The notes under the pieces are model-generated. The model was not told the DNA's origin, made no database searches, and was given only the letters and a program-made list of their open reading frames with translations. Source: Azophilus sp963663395 (GTDB lineage: Bacteria > Pseudomonadota > Gammaproteobacteria > Pseudomonadales > Azotimanducaceae). From it: a stretch of 64,000 nucleotides of DNA. Shown in pieces: positions 1 through 10,500 of the stretch (positions are counted from its first letter, which is position 1; each line of letters starts with the position of its first letter). A program made the position numbers and the translations under genes. The stretch is from assembly GCA_963663395.1 (NCBI GenBank), contig OY760226.1:992001-1056000 (forward strand). Reading direction: 5' to 3'.

Positions 1-1545
1 CCCATCCGCAATAATGTGCCCGATGCAGCCGGCCTGGCTGCCGTAGGGGCGGACCCCAACTGCTACACCCTCTACGAGAAGTTCCCGGGCGGTTTCACAC
101 CCCAGTTCGGCGCCTTCATCGACGACTACTCGATGGCCGGCGGCGTGCGCGGGCAACTCGGCGCGTGGTATTTCGATGTCAGTGCAGTGGCCGGCCGCAG
201 CAATGCCGAGTTCTACATCTACAACACCATCAATCCCCAGTTGCTGGGCCAGCGCAACGACATCGATGTCCACTACGACGCGGGGCACTATACGGAGACC
301 GACCGGGTAGTGAACCTCGACGTATCGAGGCCGGTCGACTTCGCCAATTTCTACGGGCCGCTAAACGTGGCGGCCGGCTTCGAGTACCGGGACGAAACCT
401 TCAAGATCACCAACGGCGAACCCAACTCGTTCTATATCGACACCGAATACGGCCTTGGCGCACAGGGGTTCGGCATCGGTTCCAACGGCTTCCCGGGTTT
501 CCAGCCGGGCGATGCGGGCAGCCACAAGTCGAGCGCCATCGCCGCCTATGTCGACCTCGAGTCGAACGTGACGGAGCGGTTGCTGGTCGGCGCGGCACTG
601 CGCTACGAAGACTACAAGCAATTCGGCGATACCCTGGACGGCAAGGTGGCGATGCGCGTTCAGGTTGCTGATGGCATGGCCCTGCGTGGCGCGGTCAGCA
701 CCGGTTTCCGGGTACCCACCGCCGGGCAGGCCAACCTGCGTAACGTGACCACCGAGTTCAACATGGGGTTCCTGGCCGATATCGCCACCCTGCCGCCAAC
801 CAATCCCGTGGCACAGCAGAAGGGCGCCCAGGACCTGACGCCGGAAGAGTCGGTGAACATCACCCTCGGCGCCGTATTCGAGGCCGGTCCCGCTGACGTC
901 ACCATCGACTACTACAACATCAAGATCGAGGATCGGATCGCCTTTACCAGCCGGTTCAGCCTGACGCCCACCGATATCGCGGCGCTGCAGGCCGCCGGTG
1001 TCAGCGATGCCGCCAGCTTCACCTCGGTGCGTTTCTTCTCGAATCAGCAGACGGTCAAGACCCAGGGTGTCGACGTGGTCGTCACCTTGCCGTTCGATCT
1101 CGGCGGCGGCACATCGAGCCTGACGGCGGTCGCCAACTGGTCCGACATCGAACTCAGCAAGTTCAACCCGGACTTCACCAGCGACAATCGTCGCCTGCAG
1201 ATCGAAAGGGGCCGCCCGGAAACGCGTTTCGTGTTGACCTGGACGCACCTGCAGGGGCCCTGGCGTTTCATGGCCCGGGGGCGCTACTACGGCGAGTTCT
1301 ACGATGCGCCGACCAACGATGCCTCGGTGTCCTACTTCCCGGATTCGAAGTTCCTGATGGACTTCGAGGTCTCCTACGACGTCGGCGAGCAGGTCACGTT
1401 GCTGGCCGGTGCGCAGAACGCCTTCGATACCTATCCGCAGCAGAACCCGGCGGGCGAGGTGGCCGGCCTGATCTACCCGGAAAGCTCTCCCTTCAGCTTC
1501 AACGGCGGGTTCTACTACCTGCGGGCGCGCTGGGAGCGACCGTAG
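1..1545 (+). CDS. TonB-dependent receptor, C-terminal part (cut by window start)
   Basis: Outer-membrane beta-barrel of a TonB-dependent transporter, which would import a ligand using TonB energy. The frame is open from the first base, so the signal peptide, TonB box and plug lie outside the window. About 514 barrel residues are visible, with alternating aromatic strands, a GFRVPTAGQ motif near residue 240 typical of the barrel, and the late AGAQNAFDTYPQQNP segment typical of the last strands. The C-terminus ends RARWERP rather than the usual terminal Phe, which is common in this superfamily. A strong hairpin follows the stop codon. The ligand cannot be inferred. The next gene, a TMADH-like enzyme, may be functionally linked but lies about 200 bp away. 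Confidence 0.9.
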   Translation, partial: PIRNNVPDAAGLAAVGADPNCYTLYEKFPGGFTPQFGAFIDDYSMAGGVRGQLGAWYFDVSAVAGRSNAEFYIYNTINPQLLGQRNDIDVHYDAGHYTETDRVVNLDVSRPVDFANFYGPLNVAAGFEYRDETFKITNGEPNSFYIDTEYGLGAQGFGIGSNGFPGFQPGDAGSHKSSAIAAYVDLESNVTERLLVGAALRYEDYKQFGDTLDGKVAMRVQVADGMALRGAVSTGFRVPTAGQANLRNVTTEFNMGFLADIATLPPTNPVAQQKGAQDLTPEESVNITLGAVFEAGPADVTIDYYNIKIEDRIAFTSRFSLTPTDIAALQAAGVSDAASFTSVRFFSNQQTVKTQGVDVVVTLPFDLGGGTSSLTAVANWSDIELSKFNPDFTSDNRRLQIERGRPETRFVLTWTHLQGPWRFMARGRYYGEFYDAPTNDASVSYFPDSKFLMDFEVSYDVGEQVTLLAGAQNAFDTYPQQNPAGEVAGLIYPESSPFSFNGGFYYLRARWERP

Positions 1546-1558
1546 CCGATTGGTCCGG

Positions 1559-1588
1559 GGCGGGGATTGTCTCGCGACAATCCCCGCC
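1559..1588 (+). terminator. Hairpin terminator after TonB receptor
   Basis: A perfect 13-bp stem (1559-1571 with 1576-1588) with a TCGC loop lies 14 bp after the receptor stop. It is GC-rich and stable but lacks a clear T-run, so it could be a terminator or an mRNA 3' end stabiliser. Confidence 0.6.
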
Positions 1589-1752
1589 TCCGGTTGATTC
1601 TTAGCGCGGAGCGGAAACAGCGGCGTCTTTTCGCGCGAGATGGGCGCGCCTGACAAGCCCTTTCCTGTAATCTTGCAGACTGCCAAAGGCGTCGCACGCT
1701 GCCCGCAAGCGTACGCCTACGCGAAGAACAGGGTTGTGCGCAGGCAGGCAAA

Positions 1753-3828
1753 TTGAGCCGGAACCCCCGCTACGACATTCTCTTCGAGCCCGTTCGGATC
1801 GGCCCGGTCACGGCGCCGAACCGGTTCTACTGCACGCCGCACGCACTCGGCACCGGCAACCGGATGCCCCATACGCGGGCGGCCATGCGTGCAATTCGCG
1901 CCGAAGGCGGCTGGGGGGTGGTCAATACGGGCTATTGCTCCATTCACCCGAGCTCCGACGACGAACCGCTTCCTTATGCCCGACTCTGGGACGACAAAGA
2001 CATCGGTGTGCATGCCCTGATGGTCGACGCCGCTCATCGCCACGGCGCGCTCGCTGGCGTCGAGCTCTGGCACGGCGGGGGCGGTACCGGTAACCGCATG
2101 ACGCGCATGCCGCTGATGTCGGCTTCCGGTATCGCGGGCGAATCGACCTATCCCGGCTGGATGAACCTGGCCAGGTCGCGGCCCATGGACAAGCGGGATA
2201 TCCGCGACTTCCGCCGCTGGCACGTCGATGCGGCGAAGCGCGCAAGGTCGGCCGGCTTCGACATCGTCTACATCTATTCGGGCATGAATTTCGGGCCGTA
2301 CCAGTTCCTGTTGCCGTGGGTGAACAGGCGCACGGACGAGTACGGCGGCAGCCTCGAGAATCGCGTCAGGCTGACGCGCGAGATACTGGAAGACCTGAAA
2401 GAGGCCGTGGGCGACCAATGTGCCGTCGCTTTGCGATTCAGTACCGATGAACTGCTCGGGGTTCCCGGCGAGCACATGGAGACGGAGGCCCACGAGATCG
2501 TCTCCATGCTCTCCGATCTCCCCGATCTCTGGGACCTGAAGTCCTCGAGCTGGGTGGTCGAAACCGCATCCGCGCGCTTCATGGAGCAGGGCGCCCAGGA
2601 ACCTTTTGTCAGCTTCGCGAAGTCGCTGACCTCGAAGCCCGTTGTCGGCGTTGGCCGATTCACCTCTCCGGACGCCATGGTGAGCCAGATCAGGCGCGGC
2701 ATTCTTGACCTTATCGGCGCGGCGCGGCCGTCCATCGCGGATCCGTTTCTGCCGGCAAAGATCAACGAGGGGCGCGAAGACGAGATACGCGAGTGCATCG
2801 GCTGCAACATCTGCGTGTCGTCGTACCACGATGGGGTGCCCGTGCGCTGTACCCAGAATCCCACCATGGGCGAGGAATGGCGGCGCGGCTGGCACCCGGA
2901 ACGCATTCCGCTGGGCGACCCCGGCACCAGCGTGCTGGTCGTCGGCGCCGGTCCGGCGGGGCTCGAATGCGCCAGTGCGTTGGGCAAGCGCGGGTTTGCA
3001 GTAACGCTTGCCGAGGCCGGCAAGGAACTGGGCGGGCGCGTAACCGTCGAGTCGAAGCTGCCCGGACTCGCCACCTGGGCCCGGGTGCGTGACTACCGCA
3101 GCCATCTGATCCAGTCCATGGCCAATGTCACCGTCTATCGCGACAGCCTGCTGACGGCCCGGGACGTGCTCGAATTCGCAAGCGATCACGTGGTCGTCGC
3201 AACGGGCGCGAACTGGACCACCGACATCCTTGAGCGCAACGGATACCCCAGCGCGGGATTCGACAGCGACGCGCTCTTCACCCCGGACGATGTACTGGCC
3301 GACGCGGCCCTCGAAGGCCCCGTCGTTATCTACGACTTCGACCACTACTACATGGGCGGCTGCCTGGCCGAACTGCTGCGCGGGCGCGGACACGAGGTAA
3401 CGCTCGTTACCAATGCCAATGCCGTATCCGCCTGGACGTTCATGAACAACGAACTCGCCGAGATACGGTCGCGAATGATCGAACTCGGGATCCGGACCGA
3501 ACTCGAACAAACCGTAACCGCTTTCAGCGGCAGCGCAGCCGAATTGACCAGTATCTATCGTGACCGGACGGTCAGGTCGATCGAATGCGGTTCCCTGGTT
3601 GTAGTCGGCGTCAGGCAGCCGAACGATCTTCTGTACCGGGAACTGATCGCCGATGACGACGGCCTTGCCCGTGCCGGCATCTCCGGTGTGCGCAGCATCG
3701 GCGATTGCCGGGCGCCGGGAGCCATTGTCCACGCTGTGTATTCCGGGCATGAATGCGCCCGAACGATCGACCGGGCGAATGAGGTCGAACCGATCGCCTG
3801 GGAAAGACCACACCTATTCGACTGTTAA
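1753..3828 (+). CDS. Trimethylamine-dehydrogenase-like Fe-S flavoenzyme
   Basis: Member of the TMADH / 2,4-dienoyl-CoA-reductase family: an N-terminal FMN TIM barrel (about 1-340), a 4Fe-4S segment with Cys348, 351, 354 and 366, and a C-terminal FAD/NAD-like Rossmann part (GAGPAGLE near 397). By recall it aligns with Methylophilus TMADH nearly end to end (DILFEP start, EYGGSLENR, RRGWHPE after the cluster). The start is a TTG with a weak ribosome site, supported because homology begins at residue 3. Differences matter: the Cys that carries the covalent 6-S-cysteinyl FMN in TMADH is Ala in the PHALG motif, and the active-site YGAH segment reads YSGM. A secondary or tertiary amine dehydrogenase or demethylase is therefore more likely than true TMADH. 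Confidence 0.88.
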   Translation: MSRNPRYDILFEPVRIGPVTAPNRFYCTPHALGTGNRMPHTRAAMRAIRAEGGWGVVNTGYCSIHPSSDDEPLPYARLWDDKDIGVHALMVDAAHRHGALAGVELWHGGGGTGNRMTRMPLMSASGIAGESTYPGWMNLARSRPMDKRDIRDFRRWHVDAAKRARSAGFDIVYIYSGMNFGPYQFLLPWVNRRTDEYGGSLENRVRLTREILEDLKEAVGDQCAVALRFSTDELLGVPGEHMETEAHEIVSMLSDLPDLWDLKSSSWVVETASARFMEQGAQEPFVSFAKSLTSKPVVGVGRFTSPDAMVSQIRRGILDLIGAARPSIADPFLPAKINEGREDEIRECIGCNICVSSYHDGVPVRCTQNPTMGEEWRRGWHPERIPLGDPGTSVLVVGAGPAGLECASALGKRGFAVTLAEAGKELGGRVTVESKLPGLATWARVRDYRSHLIQSMANVTVYRDSLLTARDVLEFASDHVVVATGANWTTDILERNGYPSAGFDSDALFTPDDVLADAALEGPVVIYDFDHYYMGGCLAELLRGRGHEVTLVTNANAVSAWTFMNNELAEIRSRMIELGIRTELEQTVTAFSGSAAELTSIYRDRTVRSIECGSLVVVGVRQPNDLLYRELIADDDGLARAGISGVRSIGDCRAPGAIVHAVYSGHECARTIDRANEVEPIAWERPHLFDC

Positions 3829-3885
3829 GTCTTTGTGCGACATTTGCCATAGCGGGTTTCAAGGGCGGGGGCGTATGATTCGGGC

Positions 3886-4164
3886 ATGGCCAAGGACGTT
3901 TGGGCATTGCTTGGGGTTTTCGCTGCGGGGTTTATCCTCCTGGCAGGGCTGACTCTTGGCATCTATGATCGGCTTGACGCCAGATATGATCGTCTTGATG
4001 CCAGAATAGAACGGCTCGACATGAAACTGAGCGGGGAAACCGGGAAGATTCAAGCAGACCTGGCCGCGATTCGTGAGCGCCTTGTGCGCCTGGAAACGCT
4101 GGTCGGCGTCGCGGACCGGGATCTTGCACCCGCTGTCGAGGACGACGCCGACTTCAACTCCTGA
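3886..4164 (+). CDS. Small membrane-anchored coiled-coil protein
   Basis: A 92-residue protein with one N-terminal transmembrane helix (about 6-26) followed by a charged coiled coil. Residues 27-47 form three heptads (YDRLDAR, YDRLDAR, IERLDMK) that are also a near-tandem 21-bp DNA repeat. The rest is helical with an acidic tail (AVEDDADFNS). No family is recognised with confidence. Such proteins often act as membrane tethers or small scaffolds, but that is inference. It starts at ATG with no strong ribosome site, 58 bp after the TMADH-like gene on the same strand. Confidence 0.6.
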   Translation: MAKDVWALLGVFAAGFILLAGLTLGIYDRLDARYDRLDARIERLDMKLSGETGKIQADLAAIRERLVRLETLVGVADRDLAPAVEDDADFNS

Positions 4165-4533
4165 GTTCTGGTCGAAAACCGCCGTTTCGTCAACTGAGCG
4201 GTATTTGTAGGCGTTTAGTCAATCATTCGCGTAGGCAAGGTGTCCGGCTTCCGGTTGATCCGGGGCGTCGCGTGACAGCCACCCTCGCTCAATTCGAAAT
4301 TTTGCACCACGTTATGTAATCCATTACAGTCGACTCGACCGCGAACCCAAAGGCCAAGAAGTACTTGGATTCGACTGATCCCCCTGCAGTCCACTGTGGC
4401 CCCAACGATCATCTCCATTCATGGGTGAACGATGAGGATCTCCGTGTTTCGGTGACCCTACGGTGGGCCGTCCACACGCCCGCTATAGTTACCTGGGCTT
4501 CGCTTGCGCTGACCGGATAACGAGCGCGCAATC
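4165..4533. other. Intergenic region upstream of the giant gene
   Basis: No coding signal was found in about 370 bp. It holds a short perfect palindrome, TGTAAT-CC-ATTACA at 4315-4328, which could be a regulator site for the giant gene downstream. No convincing -35/-10 pair was seen. Confidence 0.4.
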
Positions 4534-7500
4534 GTGACAGAGCCCAGCCGCAGCCAGACCGCCGCCTCCGAGTCGTCTTCGCGTATGCGTGGGTTCGCGG
4601 CGCTTGCCTGCACCCTGGCGGTGCTGGTGGCGATCGGCCTTGCAGCGCCGAGCCTGGCTCAGGAAATGAGCCCGACAGCGCGGGCGAAGGCAATGGCCGC
4701 GATCGAGGCATCCGTCCTCGAAAAGGATCGCCGCACGCCGGCCCAGCGGAAGATGTCATCGGAACTTCTTGACAAGGTGGTGGAGGACCGCCGGGGAGAA
4801 GTCGAAGTCGACATTCGGGCCGATGTAACGCCGGAATTGCTGGTCAGGATAGGCGAACTCGGCGGGGAACTCGTCAGCGCGTTCCCGGACTACCGAGCGA
4901 TTCGGGCCGTACTGCCGGCTTCGGCGCTGGAGGAGCTTGCGGGAAGCGAAGACGTACAGACGCTGGCCGTAGCGAAAAGGGGTGTGTCCAACCAGAGGGC
5001 CCCGGCGTCGGGGCACGGTGACGGCAACGAAGCCGGTGAATTGCCCGATCCGCGTGAGTCAGCGCGCTCCCGGTCATTGGCCGGCGCTTCCGTGCGGCTG
5101 CAGGACAACACGTCCGAAGGCGATGTCGCGCACCAGGCCGATCTGGCCCGCCAGACCCACGGCGTCGACGGCACGGGGATAGGAATCGGGGTGATTTCCA
5201 ACGGCTTGCGCACGCTCGCATCACGGCAGGCGACCGGCGACCTGCCTGCTCACATTTCGATTTTGCCGGGGCAGGCGGGTGCGGGCGACGAAGGCACGGC
5301 AATGCTCGAGATCGTCCACGACCTGGCCCCGGGGGCGGACCTGTACTTTGCATCGGGCAACAGCGGCAAGGCGCAGATGGCGGCCAACATCGAGGCGCTT
5401 TGCGCCGCGGGCGCGGACATCATCGTCGACGACCTCCAGTACTCCGATGACTCCGCGTTTCAGGACGGGCTGATTTCCCGGGCAATCAGTTCGGTGGTCG
5501 GGCAGGGCTGCCTGTACTTTTCCGCAGCAGGCAACGGCGGCAACCTGAATGACGGCACGTCCGGGGTCTGGGAGGGCGATTACGTTCAGGGAGACCCGTT
5601 GACCGTCGGCGGGGAGACGGTGGGGAACATGCACGACTTCGGGGGCGGCGTGCATGAAAACCGGGTCGAGAAGGATACGCACCGCTGGTTCACGCTGCAG
5701 TGGTCCGACCCCTGGGGCGCAGCGGCGAACGACTACGATCTGTTTCTGGTGGATGCCGAAGGAGACGTGATCGCCAGTTCCACCACCACGCAGGACGGCT
5801 CGCAGGATCCGTTCGAAGGAATTTCCAGCGGGGCGGACCACACCGGCGCCAGCCTGATTGTCGTGAAGGTGTCGGGCAGCGGCCGCTACCTGCGTCTCTT
5901 TTCGCATACCGGTGAATTGGCAATCGCGACGGCCGGCGCCACCTATGGCCACCAGGCCGCGGAAGACGCCATCGGCGTGGCTGCCGTACAAGCGACGGAG
6001 GCCGCATTCGACGGCAGCGAATCCGTGCAGACGTACAGTTCCGACGGCCCGCGGCGCATCTTCTACACCGCGGCCGGGGAGGCCGTTACCGCCGGCGACT
6101 TTTCCTCCACGGGCGGGCGCCTGTTGAACAAGCCGGACCTGGCTGCCGCCGACGGCGTTTCCACCGCCACGCCGGGTTTCGACCCGTTTGAGGGCACGTC
6201 GGCTGCCGCACCCCATGCGGCGGCTATCGCCGCGCTGATGCTCGAGGCGCGCGGTGGCCCGAGCGGTTTCACCCCGGCGCTCGCCAGGGCGGCAATGGCC
6301 GAGGGCGCCCTCGACATCGAGGCGATGGGCGTGGACCGGGATGCGGGCAGCGGGCTGGTGATGGCGCCCGGTGCGGTGGGAGCGGTTGCGGTCGCCATCG
6401 CCGATCGAAACGGAGCGCCGACCGTCGAGAACGCGATTGCGGACCAGACGCTGGTCCCCGGCGGCGATGCCGCGACCTTCGACCTGGATACGGTGTTCGA
6501 CGATCCGGACGACGACGACCTCACCTGGCGGGTGGATGCGGACGATCCCGTCCGCGTGGAGGCGGTTATCGACGAAATGACCGGAACGCTGACGCTCACG
6601 CCGAACTCGCCGGGCCGCACCGCGGTGGTCGTACAGGCGACCGACCCGGACGGGCTGTCGGCCACCCTGGTGTTCGAGGTCACCCTGGCGTTGGGGAACA
6701 ACGACTACGACACCGACAACGACGGTCTCATCGACGTCGCCAACCTGGCGCAACTCGACGCCATGCGTTACGACCTGAACGGCGACGGCGCGGTGGACGG
6801 GACGGACTGGAGTACCCACGCCGCTGCCTTTCCGCAGGCCGCCCTGGGCATGGGATGTCCGGACGTCTGCAGCGGCTTCGAGCTGACCGAGAACCTGGAT
6901 TTCGACACCAACGGCAACGGCATGGCCGATGCGGGTGATTCCTACTGGAACAACGGCGCGGGCTGGACACCGATCGGGTTGTTTCCCGACGAGTTCGCTG
7001 CGACGTTCGAAGGCAATCACAAGACCATCAGCAATCTTTACATCGACGGCGCCGTACGGCGCGCGGCCCTCTTCGATTCGACGGATACCCCGGGCGCCGT
7101 GCGCAATCTGGGACTGGTCGACGTGGATATCGTCGGGGATTCCATATCCGGCGCGCTCGTGGGATACAACAAGGTAAAGATCACGAACAGCTACGCGACC
7201 GGTACCGTCACCGCCACGGACTCGGTCGGCGGCCTGGTTGGCCAATCCAGGGGCGCCATCGAGCGCAGCCATGCAAACGTGGAGGTCACCGGAACCGGCA
7301 ACTATGTCGGCGGGCTGGTCGGGCTGTCAGAAGGCGTGGTTGCGGAGAGCTACGCCACGGGCAACGTCTCCAGTACGGGCAGCGGCGTCGGCGGGCTCGT
7401 GGGCGTTGCCGAGAACACCATCCACAACAGCTTTGCCGCCGGCGATGTGTCGGGAGAGGATGCGGTGGGCGGCCTGGCGGGTGAAACGGAATGGGTCCTG

Positions 7501-10500
7501 TCCTGCTACGCCACCGGAAGGGTCTCCGGGCGCGGCGGTCGGCAGGAGGTGAGGCGTTTCACCCCGTGGGGCGGCGTCGGCGGACTCTCCGGGAACGCGA
7601 CGGACTGGATCCGCAACAGCTATGCCACGGGTCCGGTCTCCGGTGAGGCCGCGGTGGGTGGGCTGGTCGGCACCATCGGGGAAGAACATCGCATCTACAG
7701 CAGCTACTGGGACAGGACGACGTCCGGCCTGCACGTGGGGGTGGGCTCCGACGACGTCAACGACAACGGGTTGCTCGACGGCTCGGAAAGCGTCACCGGG
7801 GGCGTTGCCGGCCATGGCACCGGGGACTTGCAGAGTCCGACCGGGGCCAGCGGTCCCTATGAGAACTGGGACCGGGAAGTCTTCAGGAGCGTAGCGACGG
7901 ATGCCTGGGACTTCGGCACCGGCAGCCAGTACCCGGCGCTGTCCGTGGACATGGACGGCAACGATACGGCGACCTGGCAGGAGTTCGGGCGTCAGCTGCG
8001 CGACACCCCGGCGCCGCTCACGGTGACGACTTCCAGCGGGTCCGCCGATGCGGTTCTGGGATGGCAGGCCGTAACGGGGAGTCATTGGTCACCACAGCCG
8101 GGCCTGACCTATGCGGTAACCAGAACGGATGCCGCCCTGCAGGGAGCGCCACAGACGGTCGCGTCGGGCCTCACGGCAACGGGCTACACCGACTCCGGCG
8201 TGTCGGGCACGACCTATGCCTACCAGGCACGGGCGCAGGCGCAGGGCGGCACCGTCACCCGCAGCGCGCGGGTCACGGTGATCTCGGGCGCCGCCAACCG
8301 TCCCCCGGACGCGGTCGGCACGTTGCCGGACCTGAGCCTGCGCGCCGGGGCGGATGCGACCACTGTCGATGTCGACAATGCCTTCGAGGACCCGGACGGC
8401 GACACCCTGACCTTCGCAGCGGCCTCGGACGGAACGGCGGTAACGACGACGGTGTCCGGGTCGGTAATCTCGCTGACGCCGGTGTCGGAGGGTTCCGCCC
8501 TGATCACCGTCAGCGCAACCGATGCGGACGGCTCGAACACCAGCGCCCACCAGCGGTTCAGGGTAACCGTCTGGAGCGCAAACGCCGTTGACTACGACGA
8601 GGATGACGACGGGTTGATCGAGATCGCCTCCCATCAGCAGCTGGACGCCGTGCGCTACGACCTGGATGGCGACGGGTTTCCGGAGGCGACGGAAGCGACT
8701 TCCTATGCCTCGGCGTACCCGGACGCCATCGGGCGCATGGGATGCCCGAACATCGATGGATGCTCCGGCTACGAACTCACCGTCGACCTGGACCTGGACA
8801 CCAACGGCAACGGAACGGCCGACGCCGGCGATGCCTACTGGAACGACGGCCTCGGCTGGAACCCGATCGGCGGAGAGGGCAGTACCGCCAGCGGGGGAAT
8901 CACCTACCTGCGGAACCCATTCGATACCGTCTTCGAAGGCAATGGGCACACGGTATCCAATCTTTACGTCAGGTCGGAGACCGACCCCCTGCTGGCGGGG
9001 TTGTTCGGGTATGCAGGGCGCGGGTCCCTGATTCGGAACCTGGCCGTGGTCGATGCGGACGTGGCCGGACAGCGACACGTCGGAACCCTGGTGGGAACGA
9101 CGGATGGCAGCGTAACCGGCGTCTATGCGACGGGACGGGTGGAGGGGACCGGCGCCTACGCCTTTGCCGGGGGATTGGCAGGACAGAAACTCTCGAACAG
9201 CCTCGTTTCGGTCAGCTATGCCTCGGTCAGCGTGGAAGGCACTGCCACCGCCGCGGGCGGCCTGGTCGGGCTCAACTTCGGCGAGATCGAGGCGAGCTAC
9301 GCAACGGGTGCGGTAGTCGGAACCATTGCCGGCGCCCTGGTCGGCCGCAATGCGGGAACCATCGTTGCGAGTTACGCCACGGGCGCGCTGCCCGGAATCA
9401 ACACGGGCTACCTGGTCAGGGAACGCTTTCTAAGGGGCACGACGTCCAACAGCTACTTCGACACGCAAACGGCCGGTGTAGCCTTCCGAGACAGCACCGG
9501 GCAGACCACATCGAGCCTCCAGTCTCCCACCGACTATTCTGGAATCTATTCGACCTGGAACGTCGACACCGACGGCGACGGCACGGCGGACGATCCCTGG
9601 GATTTCGGAGGCAGCGGCGACTACCCTGCCCTGAATCACGATTTCGACGGCGGCGGCACGGCGACCTGGGAAGAATTCGGGTACCAGTTCCGCGACGGCC
9701 CGGCCCTGACCATTGCAACGGGTTCGGGGCAGCCCGTGCTGACCTGGACGGCAGTCGCTGCCGACGACTGGGATCCTGAGCCCAGTGTCCTCTACACGGT
9801 CACCCGTGACGACGGTACCGATGTGAACACTCTCGCAAGCGGCCTGGCGGTGCTGACCTACACGGACGGCGATGTCATCGAGGGCGAAACGTACAGCTAC
9901 CAGGTGGCGGCGGGCACCGGAGCCGGCGAGGCGGTACGCAGTGCGGTCGTGGAGGTCACCACACCCATCGACCCGACCACGCCGCCCAGGGTCCGATCCA
10001 TCGCCAGCGATGCAACACACCCGACGAAAGACGCGTTCACGGTGACCATCGGTTTTACCAAGGCGGTCACCGGCCTGGAAGCGAGCGAGATCGAGGTGGA
10101 CAACGGCAGCGGCTCGAACTTCTCTGGATCCGGCGCCACCTACAGGCTGCGGGTGACGCCGGATGCCGATTTCGAGGGTGACGTCACGGTACGGGTTCCG
10201 GCCGGGGTGGCGGTGGACGGCGCATCGAACCTCAACGAGCTGGGCAGCGAGAGTTTCGCGGCGGACACCCGGGCGCCGGCACTGGCCGCGACGGACGGCG
10301 CCACGGTGAACGGCGCGACCCTGACCCTCACCTACGACGAGGCCCTCGCCGCCGCAACCACGCCGGCATCGGCCTTCACGGTTACCGGCGCAACGTCCCG
10401 GTCGGTCACCGCGGTATCGGTGAGTGGCGAGCAGGTGCAGTTGACGGTCAGCCCGCCGATCCTGCACGGCGAGTCCGGCATCGAGGTGGACTATGCCGTC

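Noticed and set aside
1717..3813. Long open frame antisense to the TMADH-like gene (about 700 codons)
   Set aside because: It mirrors a gene with clear homology; such antisense frames are common in GC-rich DNA, and its product shows no domain.
5221..7272. Long antisense frames within the giant gene (also 9430-11355 and 13495-15174)
   Set aside because: They oppose repetitive, clearly coding sequence, and their predicted products are Arg/Gly/Val-rich without motifs.
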